Shown: positions 1-10,490 of the stretch, one piece after another
Layout of the letters: each line of letters opens with the position of its first letter
How positions within the stretch are numbered: the stretch's first letter is position 1
Source of the DNA: Membranipora membranacea
Taxonomy: Eukaryota; Bryozoa; Gymnolaemata; Cheilostomatida; Membraniporidae
NCBI GenBank assembly: GCA_914767715.1
Contig: OU612067.1
Coordinates: 17,429,001 to 17,493,000 of the forward strand
Direction: 5' to 3'
Length of the DNA: 64,000 nucleotides
Notes under the pieces: generated by a model
Seen by the model: only the letters and a program-made list of their open reading frames with translations
Databases searched by the model: none
Told to the model about the DNA's origin: nothing
Translations under genes and position numbers: made by a program

Positions 1-430
1 TGGTATGTGGGCTGAGGGAGGCAAAGTTAAATCAACTTTTGTAAGCCTGGTATATATTCATTACCTGTCTACAAAGGAGCTCTTGTTTGTTGTTATACTA
101 TATCATTCTCAGCCATCTCAGTTATATGGTGTACAGGAAGCAATTTTGGCATTTTTCTCTCTCACTCTTGGATGGTAGTTCCCTAGTAGGTGTTGGCACT
201 AGTACAGATAGTATTAAAATGTTAGACTAAGACTAGTAGCAACACCGTTTAAAGTAATAAACCTTTCAATCTAATGGAGAGAGTTGAGTTTGATAGACAT
301 AATACAGGCTTCTCAGATACACAATCATTATATTGGTTGTATTTTTGCTCTTTAAACCAGGCCTGCATGTCATTCACTATGGTTCCATGCCTCGAATGAG
401 TGGTCCAATTTTGATTTTGAAACTGAAAAA

Positions 431-515
431 CATCTGCCACGGCCGGGACTTGAACCCGGATCGCCCGCGTCAATTGCCCTTCAAGGCATTGTGTGCAAGC
501 CACCACGCCGCCTAT
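431..515 (-). mobile_element. tRNA-derived SINE-like fragment
   Basis: On the minus strand there is a B-box-like element (revcomp of gacttgaacccg) flanked by G/C-rich pairing bases, with a degenerate A-box side near 505. The anticodon stem is not well formed, so this is a SINE head or tRNA pseudogene, not a functional tRNA. Confidence 0.5.
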
Positions 516-1474
516 TTGGAATAATTGTTTGATTCAACAAGCTATTTGTATTCGCGTCAAAAAATGTCATTCGGCAGAAGCGGAAGTTGACTTATTAAAG
601 GTCATTCCCATGTATCGATCAAATTTAAAACTGGTGTCAAATCGATCTATGGAAACATAGTGAATAGGTCACAATGTCTTTACCTATTGATATCCACACA
701 GTTGGAAGCTTTGGAGGCTATCACCACGAATCTCCCTAATGCTCATTTTTCTGTCAGTAATGCCCATTGATATCTCATCTCTCATGTGTACACTGCAAGC
801 GTTATCGTGTGAATAACCGGTTATATATTTTAAATGAGGTACTTCCTACGGTTCAAATTTTCTCCGATTTATTCTTACTGATTTTCTAGGGAATTTTTCA
901 TTTCCAAAAAATGACTTCATCAGGGCAGGAGTGCCAAAGGTTGAAATTGGTTGGCTCGTTTTCAGTCCCATCCAGTGGAAAAGACAAATATAAAGCATCA
1001 CATTTCAGTAGTAAGTATCTGTCGTGTAAGAGGAAAAACTCAGCACAAGTCTGAATTCCCCTTGGAAAAATCCCAATCGGGGATTGTGAGCTGATACTTA
1101 GACTGAGTCCCCAGTACTTTCAACTCTTCCTGTTCAGTCCTATTATGTCATATTATCTTTGTAATTGAGCACAGGCCTCTCACTTGTTTCCTGGTAGTTA
1201 TCTTCAATATTTTAGAAATCACTTAGTTGCAATGCTCCCAAATGATTACGTTTAACTTTGTTTATTAATTTGATTTGGCGACTTAAAGTCTATGGGAATT
1301 GGGGAGTCCCCTAACTGGAATTGTTTTATATGGGGAAACACCATGAAACAAATCGTTTTCAAGTTGTATTATATGATTTTATGCCAAAAGATTGATAAAA
1401 GCCTGACAGTGATTAATTTTATTTGGGGAAACCCCTAACTGGTAATGTTTTTTATGGGGAACTCACACTCTTTG

Positions 1475-1540
1475 TACTGTTTCCTGCTGGGATTTGAACC
1501 TGGGCCTCCAACATTATAGACTTTGATGCTACCTTGCACA
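1475..1540 (-). mobile_element. tRNA-derived SINE-like fragment (T-arm half)
   Basis: The minus strand carries a B-box-like sequence (revcomp of ggatttgaacctgg) followed by a variable stretch resembling the other tRNA-like copies in this window (ctttgatgcta, shared with the copy at 13.75 kb). Only half of the tRNA-like body is recognisable. Confidence 0.4.
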
Positions 1541-1979
1541 GCAATATCTATTCATTACAGGAGATCTTGCCTGGTCATCTAAATACAAACTCATTTGATA
1601 CAATGTCAATCCAATTATATAATATTGACTAGAACTGTAAAGGCTTATACTATAACTATACGATAGCAATGATGAATGTAATTTATTTAGCAGGCAGGGG
1701 TAATTACACGATAGTTGTTGCTGGTTGGGTAATGATATATGGGTCAGTTTCGAACAATTCTAGAATTGTACAGTATTGTCCAACAATTCTTGGGTATGAA
1801 ACGCAGTGTGCCTATTTACATACCATCTCTCCTCGTTCGGATAAAGTGCAACAATATAATTTGTAAAATCAGGTAAAATTATGCATTTCATAATATTAAC
1901 TCTCTAATTTTGGCTAAAACAAATGACAACAACGGCCAAATTACACCTTCACTGCGGGACGCGCAGAGTGGTACTCCGG

Positions 1980-2145
1980 GTCGGGAGTTCATCCGCGGAG
2001 ATCTCCTGATTTCTTGGTCTACCAACTTGTCATGTATGGTCATCATATGCAGCTGATGTTTTAGGGTCATTTTAGAGTCCAATGCATCTCGAGGTATAAC
2101 GAGAAACTCTGTGGATTACCCGCTAGATTTATTTGAAATGAACAT
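1980..2145 (-). pseudogene. Duplicated fragment of last exon of the cNMP-binding gene
   Basis: On the minus strand this segment encodes RDALDSKMTLKHQLHMM, nearly identical to RDALESKMTLKHQLHMM encoded by the terminal exon of the cyclic-nucleotide-binding gene at about 10.64-10.69 kb. DNA identity is high over roughly 90 bases (about 2036-2120) and falls away on both sides. There is no matching upstream coding sequence and the frame soon ends, so this looks like a partial, non-functional copy. It lies in antisense orientation within the intron or flank of the BAH-domain gene. Confidence 0.65.
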
Positions 2146-2465
2146 ATATAACCTAAATGTGTTTACTAGCTACCTTTATTTTTCTAGTTTGTAGTCTTAA
2201 TAATAAAGTTTTGGCTACTTTGATTTAAATTTCTAGTATGTAATTCTGTCATATTTTGGAGTTGTCTTCCACACTGCTTTCCATTTCAATGAATTTTTGT
2301 CAGCCAGTATAATTATTTACACTATTGACAATAAATGAGGCTTTGTCACTGTCTCATGCTATTGGCCTGTTGTAAATAATGAAGACACATTTTTCCGCTT
2401 AAAACAATCTGGTATTTCATTCACCTTTTCTTGCAATGATTATCTCCTCCGTTTCATGTTTACAG

Positions 2466-3417
2466 ATAGGAGACTGTGCAGTGTTTAAGTCTATAGGAGG
2501 ACCGACCGCACGTCCTTATATAGGACAGATACTGAGCATGTGGGAGGGATGGGGTGGTAAGATGGTCGTCAGTGTTAAGTGGTTCTATCATCCTGAGGAA
2601 CTAGAAGAGGTCAGGGTATCACTACCTAAACACAAGGTAGGTCTCCATGTTCCCTCAGCTAACTCAATATAGCAGTTTTAACTCAGTATGTTGCTCTAAC
2701 AATGCAAACCTATGTGCTAGAAAGGATATCATGTCAAATTCAACCTCCAACCTTTACTGCATTACGGGATATTCTTCAGCAATTTTGGAGTGTTTTGATA
2801 TTCTTTACTTTGACTTGACTTTGATGTATTGTGCATAACAATATCTCCGAGGAGACAAAACTGAATGCATAACAGCTGGTTAAGATGGTTACTAAAAAAT
2901 GACAATAATCTACTCTTTATAAATGAAACCATTATCGTAATATGTCATGAAGTAGTTAAAAAAGCTATTAGACCGTTTAGCAGTACGGCATCGGATAGGG
3001 CGGAATGTTTGGCTGGCCCGAGAGGATGTCCTGGTTGCAGAGTTAACTGCTTGATCGTATTCATGCTGGATTTGAATGTAGCTTAATAAGTAGGTCATTA
3101 ATTCATGGCAGAAATAATTCAAAGTTCTCATCGCTCATATCCGATCTACAAGAGAGTGGCATGCTAATTTAAATTCTTTTCCCGATTTTCAATATGTTTT
3201 AACTTAATATTTTTAGGGAGCTCTCTTCACATCAGAACATATAGATGAGAATGATATACAAGCAATCCGACAAAAATGTGAGGTGATATCATACGAAGAT
3301 TACCTGAAGAGAAAGTTACACCTGCACACAGGTGATGAGAGACTATCCTACTCGGCATTTTACCTAGCAGGCAATTACGACGCACCCCGACGTAAAATCA
3401 AATGTGTCTATGTGTAA
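2466..3417 (+). CDS. BAH-domain chromatin protein, C-terminal exons (TNRC18/BAHCC1-like), partial
   Basis: Two exons are visible: 2466-2636 (57 codons, phase 0 at both ends) and 3217-3417 (66 codons plus TAA). Together they give about 123 residues, opening with IGDCAVFKS, continuing through WEGWGGKMVVSVKWFYHPEE, and then a second half containing ALFTSEHIDENDIQAI, YLKRK and FYLAGNYD. This is the classic bromo-adjacent-homology fold: the GDCV/A strand, the WFYHPEE strand, the ELF/ALFxSxHxDEN strand and the final YLAGxYD strand. The WE-WG-MVV-VKWFYHPEE wording and the position at the extreme C-terminus match animal TNRC18/BAHCC1, whose BAH domain reads histone H3 lysine methylation and recruits corepressors. 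The N-terminal body must lie upstream, in or before 1-2465. A possible poly(A) signal AATAAA lies at 4183. Assignment to the BAH family is firm; orthology to TNRC18/BAHCC1 is inferred. Confidence 0.85.
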
Positions 3418-5709
3418 TTAGAATGATCTCCCCCGTATGTAAAATAGTAATGATTGGCTATTGGAAGTTGTGTGCTTGCCATGAAATATCCCGTATACAT
3501 GCGTGCAACTGAATAGACTTGACTACCTAGAGGCAGGTCATTTGGAAGTTAGTAATTTCCAGCTATTGGCAGTTGTGCACTCTCCATGTGGTATATCATG
3601 CATAGATATATGTGCCTGAAGAGCGTGTAATCAACAAAAACACCCATCAAAACTATCTCGCTTGGTGGGGACTTTTTTCAATCTCCCTTTAGCCCTTTGC
3701 TCTCCTATATTATTGAACTTTCTTCTTTTTATTGGTATATATTACTATATACATTTTCATCTATTAATCAAACTTGCATTATCAATTTTGCTGTACAGTG
3801 TATGTATTATATGTAAGGTTTTACAAATGTCAAAAGTATGTTGACAAAGGTTATACATTCTATATTATTGCCAAATCATACATCCGTATACATAGCATTA
3901 TATACATATTATATATCTGCATCGCTATAGATATAGATTTGGAATGCAGTATTATGCATTTTTTCTTTTTTTTATATAATTTAGTCTGTTACAAAGCTGT
4001 ATTAGATCCAGTTTTACAATGTATTCCCGGTAATTTTCCTCATTGTTCAACTTCGCGTATAACTCACTTAAAAAAACAAATCCGATTTAATTGATCTCCT
4101 TGTCTGCCATGAATTGTCAACAAATTTAACCACTACTTTATCATATCCTACTTACTCACAATCTGTAAATCATATTACTGTAATAAACCAGGGAGGGTGG
4201 GACATCACCCTTCCTCCCTGAATAAACTAGTTCCATAGAATTCAAACTCCTAGGGCTGCAATACGTTTTTGCTTGTAAATCTTCATTAACACTTCCCTCT
4301 TCTGTCTGCTTGTTTCATAGTTTAATTTAGACGATGCTCATATCAATATCACATGGTTTGTTGATGTGACCATGACCATTTTTTTCTAATATTATATATC
4401 AAGCTACCCTAAGAGAGAGCATTCTTTTTCTTAATTCTTCAACATTTATCAATGTATCATTTTGTCTTTTTTTTATTTTAGTATCCATATTTCAGTTTCT
4501 TCTTATTATGAATTTTATTGTTGTCTCGAGGTTAGCATGACTGAAACAAATCTCACTTTTGACGGAATACAAAACTAAATGAAATAGAACTTAACTTGAG
4601 TTTTCTTCTTCATATCAAATGGTGGTTTTCTAATTTTAAAATTGTAACATTAGGAGGTTATTGTGTTCTGTTGTGCAACAATAATTGAATTGCGAATAAT
4701 CAAATATTCTGGGCCTCAATTTGTTAGCAGTAAAATCTCTGCTGACGCCGCAAATAGCAATTTATTGCATATGCCTGGAGTTTTCTATGACTCATTTTGA
4801 TCAACCATATTCCACTTCAATGCAGCCCCAGGCTGGCATTTGATGGTGCAAGATATTGATAAGCCACAAACAGACCAGTTGATTGATTAGAAACTAGATC
4901 AAACATAGGAATGGATTTCCCAAAATCCTGTCTTGCAGAAAGATGACGCATTGCTGATAAAGTAATTGCAAAGCTATGTACAGTTATGAATACTTTCTTG
5001 GGTGGATCATTGTCTGTAAAATCCAATAATCACTCTTATCTCTCTTATCACTGATACACTCTAAATGGTGCACTTTGGGGTGTACACTAACAACTAGTTA
5101 ATGGCAGATGCTCAATTCATATAAATATACAACTCACCGAATTACACTATCCTACCTCTGAATCGACAACCATCAAAGTAATTTAATCCTGATCGACCTG
5201 TCCTGTTACGGTGATATCGAACCTAGAGATAGACAAAAACATGGGTGAGAGACAACGATATGATAGAAAACATATACAAATATAAACAGAACAAGATATT
5301 AACTCACAATCACGCAATCATGTTGTTGTTGTTTGTTGTTGTTTGTTGTTGTTTGTTGTTGTTTGTTGCTGTTTTTGTTGTTATTTTCTGGCGGTTTTAT
5401 AATACTATCTAATACTGAATATGTGGCTAGATATCTGGGTCCTGCTGCCACATATTTCAGCTCCAATTAATATTTTTGTTGTGCTCAGCTCTCTCGGTGG
5501 ATCAAGAGTCCCCGAGCTAAGCGCTTTACTTGCTATTAATACCTCACTCACTCTCCCTAATCATCCATGTTCATTCATGTATGAACTAGGGCTTCTCATT
5601 CATACTGTTTAACATATTTGTGATACTTTGTAGTTGTCTTCTCTTGTACACGAGAAGGCAACTAGCAAATGTAATACATAAAATTCCTCATACTCACAAT
5701 CTCTACTAG
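3418..5709. other. Intergenic region, AT-rich
   Basis: No convincing coding sequence. It contains the probable 3' UTR of the BAH gene (AATAAA at 4183), a short palindrome with an ACCAGGGAGGG-type arm at about 4187-4237, a (TTGTTG)n-type microsatellite near 5320-5390, and a hairpin at about 5636-5668 (TTGTCTTCTC / GAGAAGGCAA) that resembles end pieces of MITEs elsewhere in the window. Confidence 0.5.
5320..5390. repeat. Microsatellite, TTG/TTTG units
   Basis: A run of gttgttgttt-type units (about four 10-mers, decaying into TTG repeats). It is a simple sequence repeat in intergenic DNA. Confidence 0.85.
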
Positions 5710-6054
5710 CATTCACATTACGCGGAACAACATTCATCTAAACTCGTTCACAACATCACTCTTATCTCAGCTGATGCAATTAAAATTGACGCCCTTAGCA
5801 ACTTCATACATAATTCCAATGCACACATTGATAAAGATAAAGAAAAGAGACTTACTCTGGCCAGTATATATAATAACTCTCAACTTGAGAGCTTGTTTCT
5901 TATTGCACTAGTATTACTAAAAGGTAGAAGCAGGAGCTGGATAAAACTAGACCTGTGTGGTTTTTATGCCCAGTTTTTTAAACAGGTTAGCAAATTGATT
6001 AGTAAATACAAAGACTATCTATATAAATATCTACTGTCTCTGATTCGAGAATAA
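5710..6054 (+). CDS. Unrecognised 115-codon open frame without Met (3' exon or remnant)
   Basis: An uninterrupted frame runs from the acceptor-like sequence ctctactag at 5701-5709 to a TAA at 6052-6054. It contains no methionine and so escapes ATG-based ORF calling. The translation is protein-like: mixed polar and hydrophobic residues, HIDKDKEKRLTLASIY, a hydrophobic LESLFLIALVLL, then basic WIKLDLCGFY and SKLISKYKDYLYKYLL. I recognise no domain. It ends nine bases before the start of the LRAT-like gene, so it is either the last exon of a separate plus-strand gene, an upstream frame in the 5' leader of the LRAT gene, or the remnant of a mobile-element ORF. No upstream exon could be matched. 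Confidence 0.4.
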   Translation, partial: HSHYAEQHSSKLVHNITLISADAIKIDALSNFIHNSNAHIDKDKEKRLTLASIYNNSQLESLFLIALVLLKGRSRSWIKLDLCGFYAQFFKQVSKLISKYKDYLYKYLLSLIRE

Positions 6055-6063
6055 GTATTCAGT

Positions 6064-8384
6064 ATGGCGCTGAGTAAACCTGAAATACCTCAAACTCTTA
6101 CAGATACTATTATACAGGTGAGATCTGAACTGAACCGAAGACATTTTTTTTCGGCATCCATAAGGGGATGTTTGATATTTTACCGAGGGAATTCCATGCT
6201 TTGTTTGCTAGATAATTTTACTATTAACGGTTAGTCCGGAAAAGCTGACCAAAATTTTTTCAAATTAGATTCATGTTGTCATTTACTGCAACTGATGATA
6301 CTTTGTTGGTTCATTACGCAACTTTTTCTTTGGTCATTTGCAACATTATGTTATTTATTTTTAACCATTGCAGTGTAACTTACCAGAAAATCTTGAGCCC
6401 AATTCAGATGGCCTGCTCCAGTTATTCAAACCTGATGATGATGCGGAATACAACCATGCCAATCATTTCCAGGTGCAGGGTGGAGGCTCCTTTTTAGTGC
6501 CTGCATACACACACCATCTAATCACTCTGGGCGTTCGTCAAACTCATAAGGTATGTGTGTGAGTCGTTACGTCAAGTTACGTTACACAACGGAAGAATCT
6601 GGCTGGCAGTGTTTGAAACATGGACATGATTTTGTGTGTTCTTTTTTCAAGCCATTGTCATTGCTACCCTCATAAAATATGAGTTAGGATAATGAGTGAT
6701 AAGTTAATCACAAAATTCTGATAGACTTTTACATTCTGACTATAACTTGCCAATCTGTTGTTAATGTGGAGCTCCAGAAATATTTAATTCATTTTATCTA
6801 TTCTACAGAAAGTGATTTTGACAATAGCCCATTACACAAATGACATCAAAGGTGCGGCCAGAGGTATATTCAATGTATTAAAAGCTACCATAGCTAGAAC
6901 CTCTGCAGCAGAAGTGAAGATACACGAGATTTCAGCCAGCAAAGAGGTATGCCTTCAAAGCCAGATCAGGGGCATGTTTGTGTTTGTTGTTAAGTGATTT
7001 CGTGGGTAAAAGGACAACTCTACGATTGTCTTTTTCAAGACAATTCATATATAACAAATTAAGCACCTACTTTGAACAACTCATCATTATCCGGTTGTGC
7101 TCGCTGAATGAACCCAACCCCGAACAATCAACGGCCATTCCTAAACCCCAAATAATGAGCTAACTACGGCCCTGAAATAAACTTTTTATGATCAATTTAA
7201 AAACTAAAGCTGAAGTCCCAAAATGACATGCAAAATGTTCACAAAAACATAGTTAATTCCTTTACCTTGGTCCCACTCACAATGTTACTGTATCATTTCG
7301 CTTCATAAATTTAACAGCCTGTTAGTCTCTGTCTTCTTGAAGACATTATAGACATTATAATATGGTATACAAATCAATTCTCTAAACACAAAACATCATT
7401 ATTTTTCTCTTTCTTTTGCTCAAACTTTTGCCGTAATTTCTTTGGTACATTATGGAAAACATCCGTCCTGGATGATATTATCTGCCATAAGAAAGTGTAT
7501 ATTATTTCTCATTTAAGGTGTTAGCAGATGGATCATGGTTACTGTATTTTGATGAAGGCACAGATAAGGATGAATCAGGTTCCATCATAAAACTGCTTTT
7601 GGAAGGAAAACTTTCCCGAGTGAGAAATATTTACTATCCAAGTGACTTTGCTGACAAGAAGGAGGTTGTTAGTAAAGTGTATGAGAAAATTGGCACTGCT
7701 GCCTACAAAGTCACCTCAAATAATTGTCAGCATTTTGTTACTGAAATGCTGCTAGGCTATGGCATCAGCGACCAGGCCAAAGAGCATTATCTTGTCGCAA
7801 ACGTCGTTGATCTGGTAATCGATATGCCAAGCTTGTTTATCAAAAAAGGTTTAAGCATGGCTGTCAGAAACCTTATGCAACTTCCTGCCCTCATCGCAAA
7901 GAGTGGAAGTCCTGATCAGCTATTTAGTATATTGCTAGGGGGAATGGATGACGCATGGCTTCCATTGCTAAAGCCTGCTTTTAATGGCGTTTCCAAAACT
8001 ACTGCTGCACTGAAAGCTACAGCCATAGGAGCAGCCGCCTCCCTTGCTGTCGAGGTTATATTCTTCATATTCGTCACCGCCCATGACTATTGGATGTTGA
8101 GAAAGAAGGAAATAACCTCCCGTCAGTTTGCAGCAAATCTGATGCGGAATGTCTCATCTTCTCTGGGGTCGTCAGGGGGTACTCTGATTGGTGGCTTCAT
8201 TGGTGTTTTCATTCCGCTACCATTTGGACTTGGAATTTGCTTGGGTGCCATTGTTGGCGGGTTCATCGGGAGGTTTATAGGGAGTACTGTAGGTCACAAA
8301 GTGCTCACTGGCGGTCTTCTGGAAGAGAAGATAGTGGAACGACTAGAAAGAGGGTCCAGGATAGCCCTACCTGTACCAGAATGA
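6064..8384 (+). CDS. LRAT/NC-domain protein with glycine-zipper membrane tail
   Basis: Four exons, 6064-6117, 6374-6550, 6809-6946 and 7518-8384, all joined in phase 0, encode 411 residues. Residues about 50-205 resemble the LRAT/H-rev107 (NlpC/P60-related) fold: FLVPAYTHHLITLGV supplies the histidine strand (H65/H66) and NNCQHFVTEMLLG the nucleophile motif (C193). Family members are thiol acyltransferases or phospholipases acting on membrane lipids. The C-terminal half is unusual: a hydrophobic segment at about 291-310 (AIGAAASLAVEVIFFIFV), then a Gly-rich hydrophobic stretch at about 337-382 with GxxxG spacing (TLIGGFIGVF, GAIVGGFIGRFIGSTVG), typical of glycine-zipper membrane segments. AATAAA lies at 8663, 279 bases past the stop. 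The start ATG gives a short first exon of 18 codons; no better upstream Met is visible. The substrate is unknown. Confidence 0.8.
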
Positions 8385-10490
8385 GAGTATCAATAATATT
8401 CTTTGCATCTATTGCTATCATTTTGATTGGTCAATCAGGTTTCTGATGACATTGAGAGTGAGACCACAATATCATGTATACTTTTTCAAGTCAATAGCTG
8501 CTCAATGAATGCTAGTGAGCCAGTAGCAGCGTCAGAAACTTTAGATACTAATTTTTTAAACCATGATAACATAGAATGTTGTTACAAATCAATTGTTATT
8601 GTTATTGTTATCAAATCAAGTCAAATTTGTTACTACTTCATTTTTTTAAGTGTACATTATTCAATAAAACAAAACTTTTGACGTTGTTTTCCGCAGCATA
8701 TTATGAATTTATATCAACCTTGCATTAAATACAGCATCGACTATAGTGGTGCTCAGTTACCCATAGAAATTCTAAGGTTCTGTCACAGACTATTTTTCAT
8801 GTTCACTTTTGTGTATCTATAGGGATAAAATCAGTAGGTGTGTTGCTTACTTACACTCACACACACCATTCTCCCTGCACACACTCAAAATAAATCATAA
8901 TAAAATTATTATAGTACTCTAAGAATCAAACAAGATTTAACTAGTTGTCTTCTCATGGTACTCATTTTCTCTGCCTTTAAAACAGAAATAGATTATGAGT
9001 GGTGTGTTAGGAGTCTTGATACAATTAGCAGCAAGATAGACTGTTATCAGCGAGGACCTCCCAGTTTTTTGTTTTTGTCTAGTGCTGTGTTTTGTTAGAG
9101 GGTTTCACAAATTCAAACGAGGTCTTCTCTCATGCATACTTGAGGTCATTTTTGGTTCACAAAGCAGTTCCAAATCATGAAGTTTGATTGTAGTGTGTGA
9201 ATAACTGGGTGCTATATTTTCTGTGTTTTAATTTATTTGTACACAATCAATAATAATAACAATTATAGCATCTAAATGAAACTTGGTTTCAAGATCAACT
9301 TCAAGCTGCGCCCTCTAATCTCATAATATGAAAATTAAAAATGTGCGCGGTGGAATCATAATGACTTTGTCATCCACAGCTGCTGCATTTTTGCAGCAGA
9401 GCTACTGTCAGCGTGGCCTGTCTTGACAAGCTTTGTTCGGTGGGGGGGGGGGGAAACAAAGTCCCCCCCTACCGAACAAAGTTTGTCAAGACAGGCTACT
9501 GTCAGCGGAACCCCAAGCAGGCAGCTTAAAACAAGAATTAGAGAATCACAGTGTAATATATAGTCATAAGATTGACTACATTCCAACTCTCCTTCGCTCA
9601 AAATCCTTGCTCAAAATCAGCGAAAGAGCTGTCTTCAGATAACAAGTAACTATTGTCAATCAGACGTTGTTGCTGTTGAAGCGTTATTGTCTACTCCTAG
9701 ATGTCTAGTAGTTGGACTCGCTATAATCATGATTAAAATGTTAGTTATCACCCCATACAAGGCTACCAGTATTTGGTGATGGGAAGTTTTCCTGCGCGTA
9801 TATCTGGCATCTGGCCTCCTCTTTTCCTCTGATTCTTTGGTCTGGTGATGATTTCGTGTACTGTATTTTTCTTATAATCCTCCCACTCATGTTTCAGCTT
9901 GTAATCACTGTGAACAACAATGGCTAGAATGATCGGTCAATTTAAAAAAAGCTAGATGACAATTCCCCACCATTTATTTTGATGCTGGAAAATAAGAGTA
10001 ATCTAAAAATCTTTCGTAGACAGGTATTTCTATTGAAACAACGGTTGATTAAAATCAGAGGGTCTTATCTCACACCACACCCTGAAGCATGGGCGGCAAG
10101 ATATTGGATGCCGAAGGAGGCGGTTGCAATTTCTGCGCCAGTTTGCTCTGTTTGTAGGCAGGACGGAGCACACCTGGGGCCAACCAAACCCCAGTTGTCA
10201 ACCTTCAATACTTGGGGGCATCTGCTGGTGTTTTTATTCGGGGAGGGGGGGGGGGGGTGGGGAGCTCAAACTAATATTGCCATTTTCTCTATTTGGATAA
10301 ACTGATAAATTGTGTTATTTTCATCAATACTAAAATGCATGTATTTGCAATTTACCTTAGATGAGTAAATATTAGCTAGAGCTTAGTTTAGCTATAGTTG
10401 GGGCACCAATTTCACTAGCCATAAATTTCAACATTGCATGTTTATTCAAAATGCCGAACATCTTCTCATGTAAATCCATTACTCTTCCTT
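8385..10490. other. Intergenic region between convergent genes
   Basis: Contains the 3' UTR and poly(A) signal (AATAAA at 8663) of the LRAT-like gene, a hairpin MITE at 9405-9500, a G-rich run at about 10240-10262, and the minus-strand poly(A) signal (AATAAA, revcomp of 10441-10446) of the cNMP-binding gene. No other coding sequence is supported. Confidence 0.5.
9405..9505. mobile_element. Hairpin MITE, CCTGTCTTGACAAGCTTTG arms
   Basis: The left arm (about 9414-9440) and right arm (about 9472-9500) are inverted copies of CCTGTCTTGACAAGCTTTG, separated by a G-run and C-run that also pair. The same arm occurs as an almost loop-less hairpin at 35026-35073, so this is a dispersed family. Confidence 0.75.

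Larger units (their letters stand above)
1..2465. other. Upstream intron/flank of the BAH-domain gene
   Basis: No confidently coding exon is seen here. It holds two tRNA-derived SINE-like fragments and a copy of part of an exon of the cyclic-nucleotide-binding gene, each listed separately. A possible exon lies at about 889-1010: it follows a good acceptor (tttctag) and is open for about 40 codons, including the stretch LKLVGSFSVPSSGKDKY, before a GTAAGT donor. Its phase does not match the next certain exon at 2466, so either a further exon is missing or it is not coding. Position 3 reads GTATGT and could be a donor of an exon just outside the window. Confidence 0.4.

Noticed and set aside
1669-1866. 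65-codon plus-strand ORF
   Set aside because: No splice context, no family resemblance, and composition typical of AT-rich non-coding DNA.
9356-9642. Overlapping ORFs on both strands around the G-run
   Set aside because: They are produced by the arms of a hairpin MITE and its homopolymer runs; the translation is low-complexity and has no splice context.
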